Notes: generated by a model from the letters alone, not told the origin. Shown: positions 7,705 through 16,549, counted from the stretch's first letter. The stretch: 64,000 nt of DNA from Azonexus hydrophilus (GCF_905120355.1 NZ_CAJHOB010000005.1:121519-185518), one strand, 5' to 3'. Made by a program: numbers and translations.

Positions 7705-9783
7705 TTACCGGTCGCGGCAGGTTTGCAACACGGCGCGCAGGCGGGCCGGACGGAGTGGCAGATGCAGGCAGTAAGCGCCCGGCGGGCAGGGGCTGATGTC
7801 GCCGAGAATGATCAGGTCGACCGCCGTCGCCACCTCGGGAATGGCGTCAGCCAGGCACAGGACGATGCTGCCCGAGGGCAGGTGCTGGCAGTCTGCGTCA
7901 TCGCAGTAGCGGGTCTGGTACCCCCAGCGCTCTACCAGCGTCTGGCACTGCTGCAGCGCTGCTATATCGCCATGCAGATACAGTAGATTGGCGTTGTCGT
8001 CCGTGTGCAGGTCAGTTGCTGCAGCGCTGACGGGCTCGGCGCGAGCCAGCCGCAGCCCGAAGCAGGTGCCCAGTCCGACTTGTGAGCGCAGGCTGATTTC
8101 GATCGCCAGCAGGCGCGCCAGACGTTGCACGATGGAGAGTCCCAGTCCCAGCCCGCCTTCTTGCTCGCGTGCGGTATTGGCGACCTGGAAGAATTCGGCA
8201 AAAACGTGTTGCTGATCGGCGAGAGCGATGCCAATTCCGTTGTCGCGGACTTCGAGGCGCAATTCCCCGGCGGCGCTTTCCTGCCGTACGCCGACCAGGA
8301 CGCTGCCACCTGCCGGTGTGTAGCGCAAAGCATTGGTGATGAGGTTGCCAAGAATTTGGCCGAGCAACTGGGGGTCGGTGTGTACCCAGATCCGGGTTTT
8401 CCTGAAACGTAAGCGTAGGTTCGCCGCTTCGGCCTGGCGGGCATAGGTTTTTTCCAGCGAGGCGAACAGTTCTTGCAGTGGGAAAGTCTGCGGATGCGCC
8501 TGCGTGCCGCCGATATCGAGACGTGAGATGTCGAGTAGTGTGTTGAGCATTTCCCCCAGGTTTTGGGCGGACTGGTTGATCTGCTGCGCAATACGGTGCG
8601 TCGGCGTGGCGCTGTCCAGCTGCCGCAGTAGATCGGTGCTGAACAAGGCAATGGCGTGCAGGGGCTGGCGCAGATCGTGGCTAGCTGCTGCCAGGAAGCG
8701 GCTCTTGGCGGTGTTGGCACGTTCCGCCAGATCTTTTTCGTGCAGCAGGTCGGCTGTGGCCTGTTCGATCCGCTCTTCCAGTTTTTTGCGGTGGCCTTCG
8801 ATGGCTGCCGTCAGCCGGCGCAGGTCGTTGAACTGGCGGCGTAGCAGCAGCAGGCCAAAAAACAGGATCGAGGAAAGCAGGATCGCCAGTGTCGCAATTT
8901 GCGCAAAGCGCTCACGCCAAGGCAGCAATACGGCGCGTTCGGAGATCGCCGCCGTCAAGCGTAAATCGGGGAAGCCCGGTACCGGCGAAGTCGACATCAG
9001 GTAACCGCGTGCTCGGGCGACCCCATTGTCGGGTAGCACGCCCCGCAGTGTGCCGGCAAACAGGACCTCTCCGACCTGGCGGCCAAGAATGCCAGAGTGT
9101 GCCGTCATGTCTACAGGGCGACAGGAGCCGACGATTTCGCCCTTGCGATTGATCAGCATGGCGTCGAAATCATCACTGGGTCGTCCCGGCCAGCAAAAAT
9201 CCTGCAGGTAGCTGGGCTCCAGCGTGGCGTAGGCAATGCCGGCGAAGCGATTGCCGTCTGGCAGGGCGCTGTTGGTCAGGCGGTGGGCCACGCCATACCC
9301 ATAGCGCCCGGTATTGCGTCCGATGTACGGTCCGAATGTCGAGGACGAGGCGCCGCGGTGCAGGTCGATGAAATATTGTCGGTCGCTGACGTTGATCTGC
9401 GGCGGTGGAAAGTGGGTGGAGATGAAGCGTTGATTGCCGTTGGCATCGAAAATAACCAGATCGCGCAGTTGCGGCATGGCCCGTGAATGCCGCTGGGCGA
9501 CGTATTCCCATCCCTTGAGTGGCGACCAGTCGGGCCAGTCGGGGCGGTTGAGGGAGAGATCGGTGGCGATTTCCCGCGCCAGGATGTCGATGGCCTCGAC
9601 CGCACGGGCGGTATGTTCGGCCATCATGCTGGTGAATTGCTGTAGTTCCCGTTCGCCGCGGGCCAGTTCATCGCGATAGGACAGGCCGAGATCGATGAGA
9701 AAGGCTGACAGCACGGCCAGCGTGCCCACCAGCACGGCGAACAGGGCGAATTTTTCCGGCGTGCGGTTCAGCTTGGCGAACAT
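7705..9783 (-). CDS. Membrane sensor histidine kinase with a degenerate C-terminal receiver
   Basis: From the ATG at 9783 the protein has 692 residues. Membrane segments lie at about 10-30 and 295-315 and enclose a periplasmic Cache-like sensor domain (about 35-290, with SDRQYFIDLHRG and GRYGYGVAHR). Next come a coiled coil, the H box SHDLRQPLHA with phospho-acceptor His369, the N box NLITNALRYTP, and the G boxes RDNGIGIA and GLGLGLSIV. The last 95 residues align with a receiver but lack the acidic pair, the phospho-acceptor Asp and the Lys. The frame is open upstream, but homology-like sequence starts only at MFAKLNRTPEKF. Its start overlaps the upstream methyltransferase gene by 16 bases. 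The partner is probably the convergent NarL-type regulator. Confidence 0.88.
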   Translation of the reverse strand: MFAKLNRTPEKFALFAVLVGTLAVLSAFLIDLGLSYRDELARGERELQQFTSMMAEHTARAVEAIDILAREIATDLSLNRPDWPDWSPLKGWEYVAQRHSRAMPQLRDLVIFDANGNQRFISTHFPPPQINVSDRQYFIDLHRGASSSTFGPYIGRNTGRYGYGVAHRLTNSALPDGNRFAGIAYATLEPSYLQDFCWPGRPSDDFDAMLINRKGEIVGSCRPVDMTAHSGILGRQVGEVLFAGTLRGVLPDNGVARARGYLMSTSPVPGFPDLRLTAAISERAVLLPWRERFAQIATLAILLSSILFFGLLLLRRQFNDLRRLTAAIEGHRKKLEERIEQATADLLHEKDLAERANTAKSRFLAAASHDLRQPLHAIALFSTDLLRQLDSATPTHRIAQQINQSAQNLGEMLNTLLDISRLDIGGTQAHPQTFPLQELFASLEKTYARQAEAANLRLRFRKTRIWVHTDPQLLGQILGNLITNALRYTPAGGSVLVGVRQESAAGELRLEVRDNGIGIALADQQHVFAEFFQVANTAREQEGGLGLGLSIVQRLARLLAIEISLRSQVGLGTCFGLRLARAEPVSAAATDLHTDDNANLLYLHGDIAALQQCQTLVERWGYQTRYCDDADCQHLPSGSIVLCLADAIPEVATAVDLIILGDISPCPPGAYCLHLPLRPARLRAVLQTCRDR

Positions 9784-10532
9784 GCGATGCGATAGCAGTA
9801 CAGCGGGCGCGGCGGGTTGCAAGCAACATCGATCACCCGCCATGGCGTCACGCCGGGGACCGGGAAACTGTTGCTGACGAAGAGGCTGCCCGGCCGCATT
9901 TCTGCCTGCGCCTTGGCCCACAACTTGGTCATCGGCGCCGGGGAAAGAAAGGCATACACCAGATCATGGTCGGCGAGCGAGGTTTGCCACAAATCGCCCC
10001 AGCGCCAGTCGATATTTGCTCGGCCTAGGCTGAGGATGCGTCCGCCCAGCCAGGTCAGCGGGGCATTTTCGATTCCGGTGAACTGCCGTTCCGGCCAGGC
10101 ATCGGCCAATGGCACCAGGGTGCTGCCCAGGCCGGCGCCCAGATCGAGAAAACGGGCCGCTTCTTCTTCGCCCAGCAGTTCATCCAGTGCCGCCACTGTG
10201 GCCCGGTTGGACAGATAGAGCGGCACCTGGCCGGACAGGGCGCCGCGATACACCAGTAGCAACAGGATGAAGGCCAGCAGGAACCAGCCCGGATCGATGG
10301 CCAGCTGGTGCGTGAGCCAGATCGCCGGCATGAAGAGGGCGTGGATCAGCCGCCACCACCAGGCCTGGCGGGCGATGGTGGCAAAGGCCAGGGCAACGGC
10401 GCCGATCGCCAGACTGGTCTGCTGCCAGGGCAAGGCTTCACTGCCCCAGCCGTAATACGGCCAGGCGATCGACAGCACGAGAATGACGGCAGCGCCCTGC
10501 AGGGCAAACTGGCGGGCAGGCGTACTGTTCAT
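9768..10532 (-). CDS. Membrane-anchored class I SAM-dependent methyltransferase
   Basis: The 254-residue product has about four hydrophobic segments in its first 100 residues (for example AAVILVLSIAWPYYGW and WFLLAFILLLLVY). A compact Rossmann methyltransferase domain follows, with motif I FLDLGAGLGSTLVPLA, an acidic residue at the end of the second strand (FTGIENAP) and a motif IV-like DLVYAFLSPAPM. The substrate is unknown; the ENAP and LSP/A/P motifs are not those of rRNA or DNA methylases that I recognise. It overlaps the start of the sensor kinase gene by 16 bases, which suggests translational coupling. Confidence 0.75.
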   Translation of the reverse strand: MNSTPARQFALQGAAVILVLSIAWPYYGWGSEALPWQQTSLAIGAVALAFATIARQAWWWRLIHALFMPAIWLTHQLAIDPGWFLLAFILLLLVYRGALSGQVPLYLSNRATVAALDELLGEEEAARFLDLGAGLGSTLVPLADAWPERQFTGIENAPLTWLGGRILSLGRANIDWRWGDLWQTSLADHDLVYAFLSPAPMTKLWAKAQAEMRPGSLFVSNSFPVPGVTPWRVIDVACNPPRPLYCYRIACSPS

Positions 10533-10586
10533 TGCAGCCGTTCCGGCGCCTGCAAGGCGGCGAAAAATTGCCCGCTGTATGCGCTC

Positions 10587-11594
10587 TCAGGTCGCAGCAT
10601 AGGTAAAGGCATCGGCAAAAAATTCTGTTTCCGGCAAACCGCGCTGGCCGATGTAATCGCTACGGGCGGCGTCGATCATGGCGGGCGCGCCGCAGGCGTA
10701 CACCTGATGCGCGGACAGATCGGGAAAATCCGCCAGCACGGCCTGATGCACCAGGCCGGTGCGCCCGCTCCAGGCATCTTCCACAGCCGCTTCCGAGAGG
10801 ACGGGGACGTAGCGGATGTGGGCGTGTTCCGCTGCCCAGCGGGTAGCCAGAGCATGCTGGTACAGATCGCCAGGCCGGCGTGCACCCCAGTAAATATGCA
10901 GTGGGGTGCGTTCGCCCGCACTCAGGCTTTGCTCGACAATGGCCTTGATCGGCGCAAAGCCGGTGCCGCCCGCGAGCAGGATCAGTGGTTTCTGTTCCGG
11001 GTTCTGCAGGTAGAAGCTACCGTGCGGCCCCTCGAAGCGCAGGATGTCACGCACTTTGGCGCTGGCGAACAGCGGTTCGGTGAATGCGCCGCCCGGCACA
11101 TGACGAATGTGCAGTTCCAGCAAACCGCCGGCGGCCGGTGCATTGGCCAGGGAAAAGCTGCGCTTGCGGCCATCCTTGAGCAGGATGTCGATGTATTGCC
11201 CGGCATGGAAATCCAGGGTTTCGGCAGCGGGCAGGCGCAGTTGCAGGATGAGGACGTCGGCGGCCGGTTTGTCCAGGTGTTCGATGCGGGCGGGCAGGGT
11301 CTTGACCGGCAGGGCATCGCGGGTACGCAACTGGGCGCATTCGATGGTGACATCGCTGCGGGGACGGGCGCAGCAGAACAGGGTCAGGCCGGCCGCCAGG
11401 TCCGCGTCACTGAGCCTGGCCTTGCCGTGATCGACTTCGCCGCCCAGCACCTTGCCCTTGCAGGCCCCGCAGGCCCCGTCGCGGCAGCCATGCGGTAGCT
11501 GCAGGCCTTGCCGCAGGGCGGCATCGAGCAGGGTTTCATCGGCTTCGGCCACGTACTGGCGGCCACTGGGTTGGACGGTGATCTGGTAGGACAT
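10587..11594 (-). CDS. NAD(P)H-flavin/2Fe-2S reductase (CDP-6-deoxy-glucoseen reductase-like)
   Basis: The 335-residue protein has an N-terminal plant-type ferredoxin domain with HGCRDGACGACKGKV (three cluster cysteines) and a fourth Cys in LFCCARPRSD. An FAD-binding domain follows with RSFSLANAP, then GPHGSFYL, and an NAD-binding domain with LLAGGTGFAPIKAIV and YACGAP. The order 2Fe-2S, FAD, NAD is that of oxygenase reductases and of AscD/RfbI-type CDP-glucoseen reductases; proteins of this kind are often given the latter name with no deoxysugar genes nearby, as here. AAGGAG precedes the ATG at 11594. The electron acceptor is unknown. It is divergent from the SDR gene, with 33 bases between the starts. 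Confidence 0.85.
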   Translation of the reverse strand: MSYQITVQPSGRQYVAEADETLLDAALRQGLQLPHGCRDGACGACKGKVLGGEVDHGKARLSDADLAAGLTLFCCARPRSDVTIECAQLRTRDALPVKTLPARIEHLDKPAADVLILQLRLPAAETLDFHAGQYIDILLKDGRKRSFSLANAPAAGGLLELHIRHVPGGAFTEPLFASAKVRDILRFEGPHGSFYLQNPEQKPLILLAGGTGFAPIKAIVEQSLSAGERTPLHIYWGARRPGDLYQHALATRWAAEHAHIRYVPVLSEAAVEDAWSGRTGLVHQAVLADFPDLSAHQVYACGAPAMIDAARSDYIGQRGLPETEFFADAFTYAAT

Positions 11595-11627
11595 CCTTAC
11601 TCCTTGGTCGTCGGCTACAATGCCGGC

Positions 11628-12527
11628 GTGCAAAAAATCCTGATTGTCGGCAGCGGGGACGTGGCCCGCCGCATCCTCTGTCAACTGCCGCGCGCGTGCC
11701 GCGTGTATGCGCTGGTGCGCGATGTGGCGGCCGCTGCTGCCTGGCGTGCCGCTGGCGCCCGGCCCATTCTCGGTGACCTCGATCAGCCCGCCAGTCTGCG
11801 TCGCCTGGCCGGTCTGGCCGACACCGTCCTGCATCTCGCGCCGCCGCCCGCACACGGCGAATGCGACAGCCGGACCCGCCATTTGCTGGCCAGCCTGTCG
11901 CGCGCGGCGAGTCTACCACGCCGCCTGATCTACGTTAGCACCACCGGCGTCTATGGCGATTGCGGCGGTGCCTGGATCGACGAAACCCGCCCTGGGGCCG
12001 CGCACAGTGCGCGCGCCCGGCGCCGGGTCGATGCTGAAACCACCCTGCGTGCCTGGGGACGGCGCCAGGGGGTGACGGTGTGCATCCTGCGCGCACCGGG
12101 CATTTATGCCGCCGAACGTCTGCCGCTGGCGCGCTTGCAGCAGGGCACCCCGGCTTTGCTGGCGGCGGAGGATGTCTATTCCAACCATATCCACGCCGAC
12201 GATCTCGCGGCTGCCTGTTGTGCGGCCATGCGCCACGGTCGTCCGGGACGGGTGTACAACGTCGTCGATGACAGCAGCCTGAAAATGGCCGATTACTTTG
12301 ACCGTGTCGCCGCCGCCTGCCATCTGCCCGCACCGCCGCGTCTGTCGCGGCAGCAGTTGCAGGAGGTGCTGACACCGCTACAGCTTTCCTTCATGCGGGA
12401 ATCGCGGCGCATCCGCAACGACCGCCTGAAAACTGAACTGCACTTACGCCTGCGGCATCCGACAGTCGACTCCGTACTGGACGGCATCGCCGCAACACTG
12501 ACCCGGAGGAATGGATGCTCGTCGTAA
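11628..12527 (+). CDS. SDR-superfamily NAD(P)-binding protein (nucleoside-sugar epimerase-like)
   Basis: The product is an atypical extended short-chain dehydrogenase of about 299 residues. The dinucleotide fold starts ILIVGSGDVARRIL; the active-site region YVSTTGVYGDCGG keeps the Ser/Thr and the tyrosine of YGD. A later VYNVVDDSSLKM matches the substrate-side region of extended SDRs such as E. coli YeeZ. The start is taken as GTG at 11628, directly before QKILIVG, because no in-frame ATG lies near it; this is uncertain. Its end overlaps the HemJ-like gene by 13 bases, pointing to one operon with that gene and the following methyltransferase. Confidence 0.75.
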   Translation: MQKILIVGSGDVARRILCQLPRACRVYALVRDVAAAAAWRAAGARPILGDLDQPASLRRLAGLADTVLHLAPPPAHGECDSRTRHLLASLSRAASLPRRLIYVSTTGVYGDCGGAWIDETRPGAAHSARARRRVDAETTLRAWGRRQGVTVCILRAPGIYAAERLPLARLQQGTPALLAAEDVYSNHIHADDLAAACCAAMRHGRPGRVYNVVDDSSLKMADYFDRVAAACHLPAPPRLSRQQLQEVLTPLQLSFMRESRRIRNDRLKTELHLRLRHPTVDSVLDGIAATLTRRNGCSS

Positions 12528-12931
12528 AATCACTGCACATCTGGATGGTGGTGTCCTGGTTCGCTGGACTCTTCTATCTGCCACGCATTTTCGTCAATCT
12601 GGCCATGGTGCCGGCGGAGAGCGCGGCAGAGTACGACCGCCTGCTGCTGATGGCGGGGAAACTGTTCAAATTCATGACGCCGCTGGCGGTACTGACCATC
12701 GTCACCGGCCTGTGGCTGTGGTTCGGCTATGGTTTTTCCGGCGGCTGGTTGCACGCCAAGACCACTCTGGTGGCGGCTCTGGCCGGCTACCACCTCTATT
12801 GCGGCAGCCTCCTGAACGCTTTTCGCGGGCGCGCCAATCGCAAATCGCATGTCTGGTTCCGCTTTTTCAATGAAGTGCCGGTGCTGGTCCTGCTGGCCGT
12901 CATTTTCCTCGTTGTTCTCAAGCCTTTCTGA
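12515..12931 (+). CDS. hemJ: HemJ-like/CopD-family membrane protein
   Basis: The 138-residue protein has four membrane segments and the HemJ (UPF0093) pattern: KSLHIWMVVSWFAGLFYLPR at the N-terminus with the conserved His, a GLWLWFGYG loop, and LHAKTTLVAALAGYH with the conserved Lys and His. HemJ is the oxygen-independent protoporphyrinogen IX oxidase of many bacteria that lack HemG/HemY. The length fits. CCGGAGGA lies 5 bases before the ATG, inside the end of the SDR gene. The name HemJ is from family resemblance; the broader label CopD-family protein is safe. Confidence 0.75.
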   Translation: MLVVKSLHIWMVVSWFAGLFYLPRIFVNLAMVPAESAAEYDRLLLMAGKLFKFMTPLAVLTIVTGLWLWFGYGFSGGWLHAKTTLVAALAGYHLYCGSLLNAFRGRANRKSHVWFRFFNEVPVLVLLAVIFLVVLKPF

Positions 12932-12933
12932 TC

Positions 12934-14076
12934 ATGAACCACTATTTCGCCATCTGCCCGCGCGGCCTGGAAACGCTGCTGCAGGATGAACTTGCCGCGC
13001 TCGGTGCAACCGAGTTGAAGATCACGCACGGCGGCGTGCACTTTGCCGGTGACTGGGCGGTGTGCTATCGCGCCAATCTGGAATCGCGCCTGGCTACCCG
13101 CATCCTGTGGCACCTGGTGACCGGTCCTTATACCCGGGAAGACGATATTTACCGGCTGGCGGTGCGGCAGTTGTGGCCGAATCATTTCTCCGTCGCCAAC
13201 ACTTTCCGGGTGGTCACCACCGCCATCAAGTGCCCGCTCAAATCGCTGGATTTCGTCACCCTGCGCGTCAAGGATGCCGTGTGCGACCGTTTCCGCGAAG
13301 ATGCGGGTGAGCGCCCCAACATCGATACCCGCTATCCGGATGTCAGTGTGCATGTTTTCCTGACCGCCGATCGCTGCACCCTGTATCTGGATACGTCCGG
13401 TCAGCCCTTGTGGCAGCGAGGTTTTCGCCGGGCCAGCGTGGATGCGCCGGTGAAGGAGAATCTGGCCGCCGGCATCCTGAAACTGAGCGGCTGGCAACCG
13501 GATACACCGCTGGTTGATCCCATGTGCGGTAGCGGTACCTTCCTCCTCGAAGCGGTGCAGATGGCCCTCGATCGGGCGCCCGGCCTGGACCGGCACTTCG
13601 GTTTCGAGCGCCTGAAAAAATTTGATGCCGCGCTGTGGACGCACATCCGCAATGCTGCACTGGCGCGGGTGAAAAATCCGGCACAGCTGGACATCCGTGG
13701 TTCCGACCATGACGAGCGCGCCGTACGGGCTGCCCGGCGGAATCTGGAAGAGGCCGGTTTCAGCCAGTGGGTGCGGGTCGATACGGCGGATTTGCTGGAG
13801 CTCAGCGCGCCGGCGCCGGCCGGCACGCTGGTGGCCAACCCTCCTTACGGTGAGCGCCTGGGCGAGCAGGAAGAGTTGGCGGCATTCTATCCACAGCTGG
13901 GCGCAGTCCTGAAGCGTCACTGGGCGGGCTGGAACTGTTTCTTCTTCACGGCCGATCTGCGCCTGCCCAAATTGATGGGGCTCAAACCCAGTCGCAAGAC
14001 GCCTCTCTACAATGGCCCCCTGGAGTGCCGATTGTTTGAAATACGGATGGTGGCGGGCAGTAACCGCAAACCGTGA
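12934..14076 (+). CDS. rlmL: THUMP-domain 23S rRNA methyltransferase (RlmL N-terminal type)
   Basis: The 380-residue protein starts with the ferredoxin-like/THUMP part (FAICPRGLETLLQDEL, then VTTAIKCPLKSLDFV) and continues into a Rossmann methyltransferase with motif I VDPMCGSGTFLLEAVQMA and the catalytic NPPY in VANPPYGERLGE. It corresponds to the N-terminal half of E. coli RlmL/RlmKL, which makes m2G2445 in 23S rRNA; the C-terminal RlmK half (m7G2069) is missing here, as in other organisms where the two are separate. It starts 2 bases after the HemJ-like stop and is the last gene of that run. Confidence 0.85.
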   Translation: MNHYFAICPRGLETLLQDELAALGATELKITHGGVHFAGDWAVCYRANLESRLATRILWHLVTGPYTREDDIYRLAVRQLWPNHFSVANTFRVVTTAIKCPLKSLDFVTLRVKDAVCDRFREDAGERPNIDTRYPDVSVHVFLTADRCTLYLDTSGQPLWQRGFRRASVDAPVKENLAAGILKLSGWQPDTPLVDPMCGSGTFLLEAVQMALDRAPGLDRHFGFERLKKFDAALWTHIRNAALARVKNPAQLDIRGSDHDERAVRAARRNLEEAGFSQWVRVDTADLLELSAPAPAGTLVANPPYGERLGEQEELAAFYPQLGAVLKRHWAGWNCFFFTADLRLPKLMGLKPSRKTPLYNGPLECRLFEIRMVAGSNRKP

Positions 14077-14181
14077 ATGCTGCACTGCGTCATAAAAGAG
14101 GTTTGATTCGCCCCGGATTTCTATAGACAATGGCGCCCGGTATTTCTTCAAAATCCAAAGAAAAAAGTTCAGGAGAAGCGT

Positions 14182-15477
14182 ATGTCCGTGCAGTCCATGT
14201 ATCAATCCAAACGCATGTCGGCAGCCGATGCCGTGCAGTTCGTCCGTAATGGTGACACCATCGTCGTCCCTACCGGCGCCGCCGAACCCCCTGCTCTCCT
14301 GCACGCTTTGTCGGATGCGCGGCACAAGCTGCATGGCGTCGTCGTTTCGCAGATCCTGCCCCTGCGCAAGTACGCCTATATTGATCCGGAAACGGTCGAG
14401 AACGTCCGTCATAGCGCCTATTTCTTCGGTGGCGCGACCCGCCCGGGCGGCCAGGAAGGCTGGGTGGATTATGTTCCCGCCTACTTCAGCGAACTGCCGA
14501 TGCTGATCCGCCGCAACATGACCCCGGCCGACGTGGTTTTTGCCATTGTGTCGCCGATGGACGAATACGGTTACTTCTCTCTCTCCCTTGGCCCGGACTA
14601 CACCATGGCGGCGGTTGAAAAGGCCCGGGCCGTGGTGCTCGAAGTCAATCCGAACGTGCCGTTTGCCAACGGCAACTGCCACATCCACATCTCGCAGGTG
14701 GCCGCACTGACCGAGAGCAACGATCCCCTGTTCGAAGTCGGTCTGCCGAAAATTGGTCCGGTGCAGGAAGCCATCGGCGCCCACGTCGCCGAGATGATTC
14801 CTGACGGAGCCACCCTGCAGATCGGTTACGGCGGTATTCCTGACGCCGTGGTGATGCAGCTGACCAACAAGCACAACCTTGGCGTGCACACCGAAATGGT
14901 GGGCGACGGCATCATGACCCTGGTCGAAGCCGGGGTCATCGACAACAGCCGCAAAAACGTCAATCGCGGCAAGATGCTCGCCACCTTCGCCCTAGGCTCG
15001 AAGAAGCTGTACGACTTCATCAACCGCAATCCGTCGATCGAAATGCACCCGGTCGATACCACCAACGATCCCTTCCTGGCGGGCCAGAACGACAACCTGC
15101 ACTGCATCAACGCCACCATGCAGATCGATTTCCTCGGCCAGTGCGGCTCGGAAACCCTCGGCCCGAAGCCGTATTCCGGTACCGGTGGCCAAGCCGATTT
15201 CGTGCGCGCCGCCAATCGCTCCAACGGCGGCAAGGCGTTCATCGTGCTGCCGTCTACGGCCAAGGACGACACCATCTCGCGTATCGTGCCGACCCTGACG
15301 CCGGGCACCCATGTCACCACCAGCAAGAACGACATCAACTACGTGGTGACCGAATACGGCGTGGCGCAACTGCGCGGTAAAACCGCCAAGCAGCGTTGCG
15401 AGGCGCTGATCGCCATTGCTCACCCGAATTTCCGTGCCGAGTTGCGTGAGCAGGCAAAGAAATTGAACCTGCTCTGA
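14182..15477 (+). CDS. Acetyl-CoA hydrolase/transferase family enzyme (4-hydroxybutyrate or butyrate CoA-transferase-like)
   Basis: The 431-residue protein is a class I (Cat1/AbfT-type) CoA transferase. It contains GYGGIPDAVVMQL, HTEMVGDG with the conserved Glu of the family active-site region, GQCGSETLGPKPYSGTGGQ and FIVLPSTAKDDTISRIV, and ends with VVTEYGVAQLRGKT. These are shared by 4-hydroxybutyrate CoA-transferases and butyryl-CoA:acetate CoA-transferases of about 430 residues; Ach1-type hydrolases are longer. CAGGAG precedes the ATG. The gene stands alone and is followed by an intrinsic terminator. The acid used cannot be read from sequence; short C2-C4 acids linked to PHA or fermentation metabolism are likely. 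Confidence 0.82.
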   Translation: MSVQSMYQSKRMSAADAVQFVRNGDTIVVPTGAAEPPALLHALSDARHKLHGVVVSQILPLRKYAYIDPETVENVRHSAYFFGGATRPGGQEGWVDYVPAYFSELPMLIRRNMTPADVVFAIVSPMDEYGYFSLSLGPDYTMAAVEKARAVVLEVNPNVPFANGNCHIHISQVAALTESNDPLFEVGLPKIGPVQEAIGAHVAEMIPDGATLQIGYGGIPDAVVMQLTNKHNLGVHTEMVGDGIMTLVEAGVIDNSRKNVNRGKMLATFALGSKKLYDFINRNPSIEMHPVDTTNDPFLAGQNDNLHCINATMQIDFLGQCGSETLGPKPYSGTGGQADFVRAANRSNGGKAFIVLPSTAKDDTISRIVPTLTPGTHVTTSKNDINYVVTEYGVAQLRGKTAKQRCEALIAIAHPNFRAELREQAKKLNLL

Positions 15478-15497
15478 TTTTCAATTGCAGGTCGCAG

Positions 15498-15525
15498 GCC
15501 GGGATGGCGACATCCCGGCTTTTTT
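15498..15525 (+). terminator. Intrinsic terminator of the CoA-transferase gene
   Basis: GCCGGGATG (15498-15506) pairs with CATCCCGGC (15511-15519) around a GCGA loop and is followed by six T. It lies 20 bases after the CoA-transferase stop codon. Confidence 0.92.
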
Positions 15526-15613
15526 GTGCCCGGTTTACAACCTGTAGCAATTCGCCTCTCCTCTCCGCAGCGCTGCTGGTCTATCCTGCGGCATGGGCTA
15601 CCGGGATTCCGCC

Positions 15614-15970
15614 ATGAAAATTGCCAGATCAATCACCTTGCTCCTCCTCGCCTTCTGCCTTGCCGGCCAGAGCGCGTGGGCGCACGGGCCACGGGCCCGG
15701 GTGGGGGTTTATGTCGGCCCGGTGTGGAGCCCATTCTGGTATCCGGCGCCCTGGCCGTATTACCCTCCGCCGGTGATCGTGATGCCACCGGCGCCGCCGC
15801 CCGTCTATGTCGAACAGGCCAGGCCGGCGCCAGAGGCAGCCGAATACTGGTATTACTGCCGGTCGGCCGGGGACTATTACCCGGCGGTCAGTGTTTGCCC
15901 GCAGGGCTGGTTACCGGTATTGCCGGAACCGTCTGCCCCACCCGCCACTGCTCCTGCACTGCAGGAATGA
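15614..15970 (+). CDS. Small secreted Pro/Tyr-rich protein
   Basis: From the ATG at 15614 the product has 118 residues: a signal peptide (KIARS, a Leu-rich core, cleavage after QSAWA), a proline- and aromatic-rich middle (VWSPFWYPAPWPYYPPP), and a C-terminal block YWYYCRSAGDYYP then VCPQGWLPV with two cysteines. This Y-C-x(n)-YYP-x(n)-C-P-x-GW pattern recurs in small exported proteins of betaproteobacteria; no function is known to me. An in-frame ATG 21 bases upstream would put residues before the signal peptide and is less likely. The following glycine-zipper lipoprotein gene starts 11 bases after the stop. Confidence 0.7.
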   Translation: MKIARSITLLLLAFCLAGQSAWAHGPRARVGVYVGPVWSPFWYPAPWPYYPPPVIVMPPAPPPVYVEQARPAPEAAEYWYYCRSAGDYYPAVSVCPQGWLPVLPEPSAPPATAPALQE

Positions 15971-15981
15971 AAGGACTTCCG

Positions 15982-16515
15982 ATGCGTGTGCCTCAATATT
16001 CGCGTTTCTATCTGGCCCTGCCTGTCGTCTTGTTGCTGGGCGCCTGCACGACTGTGCCGACCGGCCCGTCGGTGATGGTCTTGCCCGGCACCGGCATGAG
16101 CCTGGAGCGATTTCGTGCCGATGAAACCTGGTGCCGTGACGATGCCTTGCGTCAGATCGGCGGCCAGAGCGCCAGCGACAACCAGCGGCAGGCGACGCTC
16201 AATTCGGCGGCAATCGGGACCGCCATTGGCACCGTTGCTGGCCTGGCTATCGGCGGTAGTGGCCGTGGTGCAGCAGTCGGCGCCGGTGTTGGCCTGATTG
16301 CCGGCAGTGCTGCGGGTAGCGATGCCGGCCGGCAATCGGCGGTGGGTAGTCAGCGGCAGTACGACAACGCCTACGTTCAGTGCATGTACGCCCAGGGGCA
16401 TCGGGTGCCGGTCGCCGGCAATCTGACGCAGGAGGCACCGTTACGTAGTGGCGATGCGGGTATTCCGCCCCCGCCGCCGGGCCGGCCCCCGGCGCCACCG
16501 CCCGGGGTGCGGTGA
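15982..16515 (+). CDS. Glycine-zipper outer-membrane lipoprotein
   Basis: The product has 177 residues. A lipoprotein signal ends in the lipobox LLLGAC, followed by a soluble part with one Cys (DETWCRDDAL), then an alternating Gly/Ala run of about 45 residues (AAIGTAIGTVAGLAIGGSG, GAGVGLIAGSAAGSD) that forms a glycine-zipper membrane helix pair, a Cys in YVQCMYAQGH and a Pro-rich tail. The QCMYA-x-GH motif is typical of YmgG/Rick_17kDa-like proteins of the envelope. AAAGGA is 6 bases before the chosen ATG; another ATG at 15967 overlaps the previous stop and is a weaker choice. Envelope location is firm; the role is unknown. Confidence 0.78.
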   Translation: MRVPQYSRFYLALPVVLLLGACTTVPTGPSVMVLPGTGMSLERFRADETWCRDDALRQIGGQSASDNQRQATLNSAAIGTAIGTVAGLAIGGSGRGAAVGAGVGLIAGSAAGSDAGRQSAVGSQRQYDNAYVQCMYAQGHRVPVAGNLTQEAPLRSGDAGIPPPPPGRPPAPPPGVR

Positions 16516-16549
16516 GACGCGCAGTCCGGGAGCATAGTAGAATGGGCGC

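Noticed and set aside
14103..14127. TTGATT and TATAGA upstream of the CoA-transferase gene as a sigma70 promoter.
   Set aside because: The spacer is only 13 bases, too short for a normal promoter.
12796..14889. A 697-codon minus-strand open frame across rlmL and the CoA-transferase gene, and similar long antisense frames (24681-26726, 28663-30057, 44211-46013).
   Set aside because: They lie opposite genes with clear family motifs, their products are rich in His/Arg/Gln without domains, and G+C-rich codon use makes such frames common by chance.
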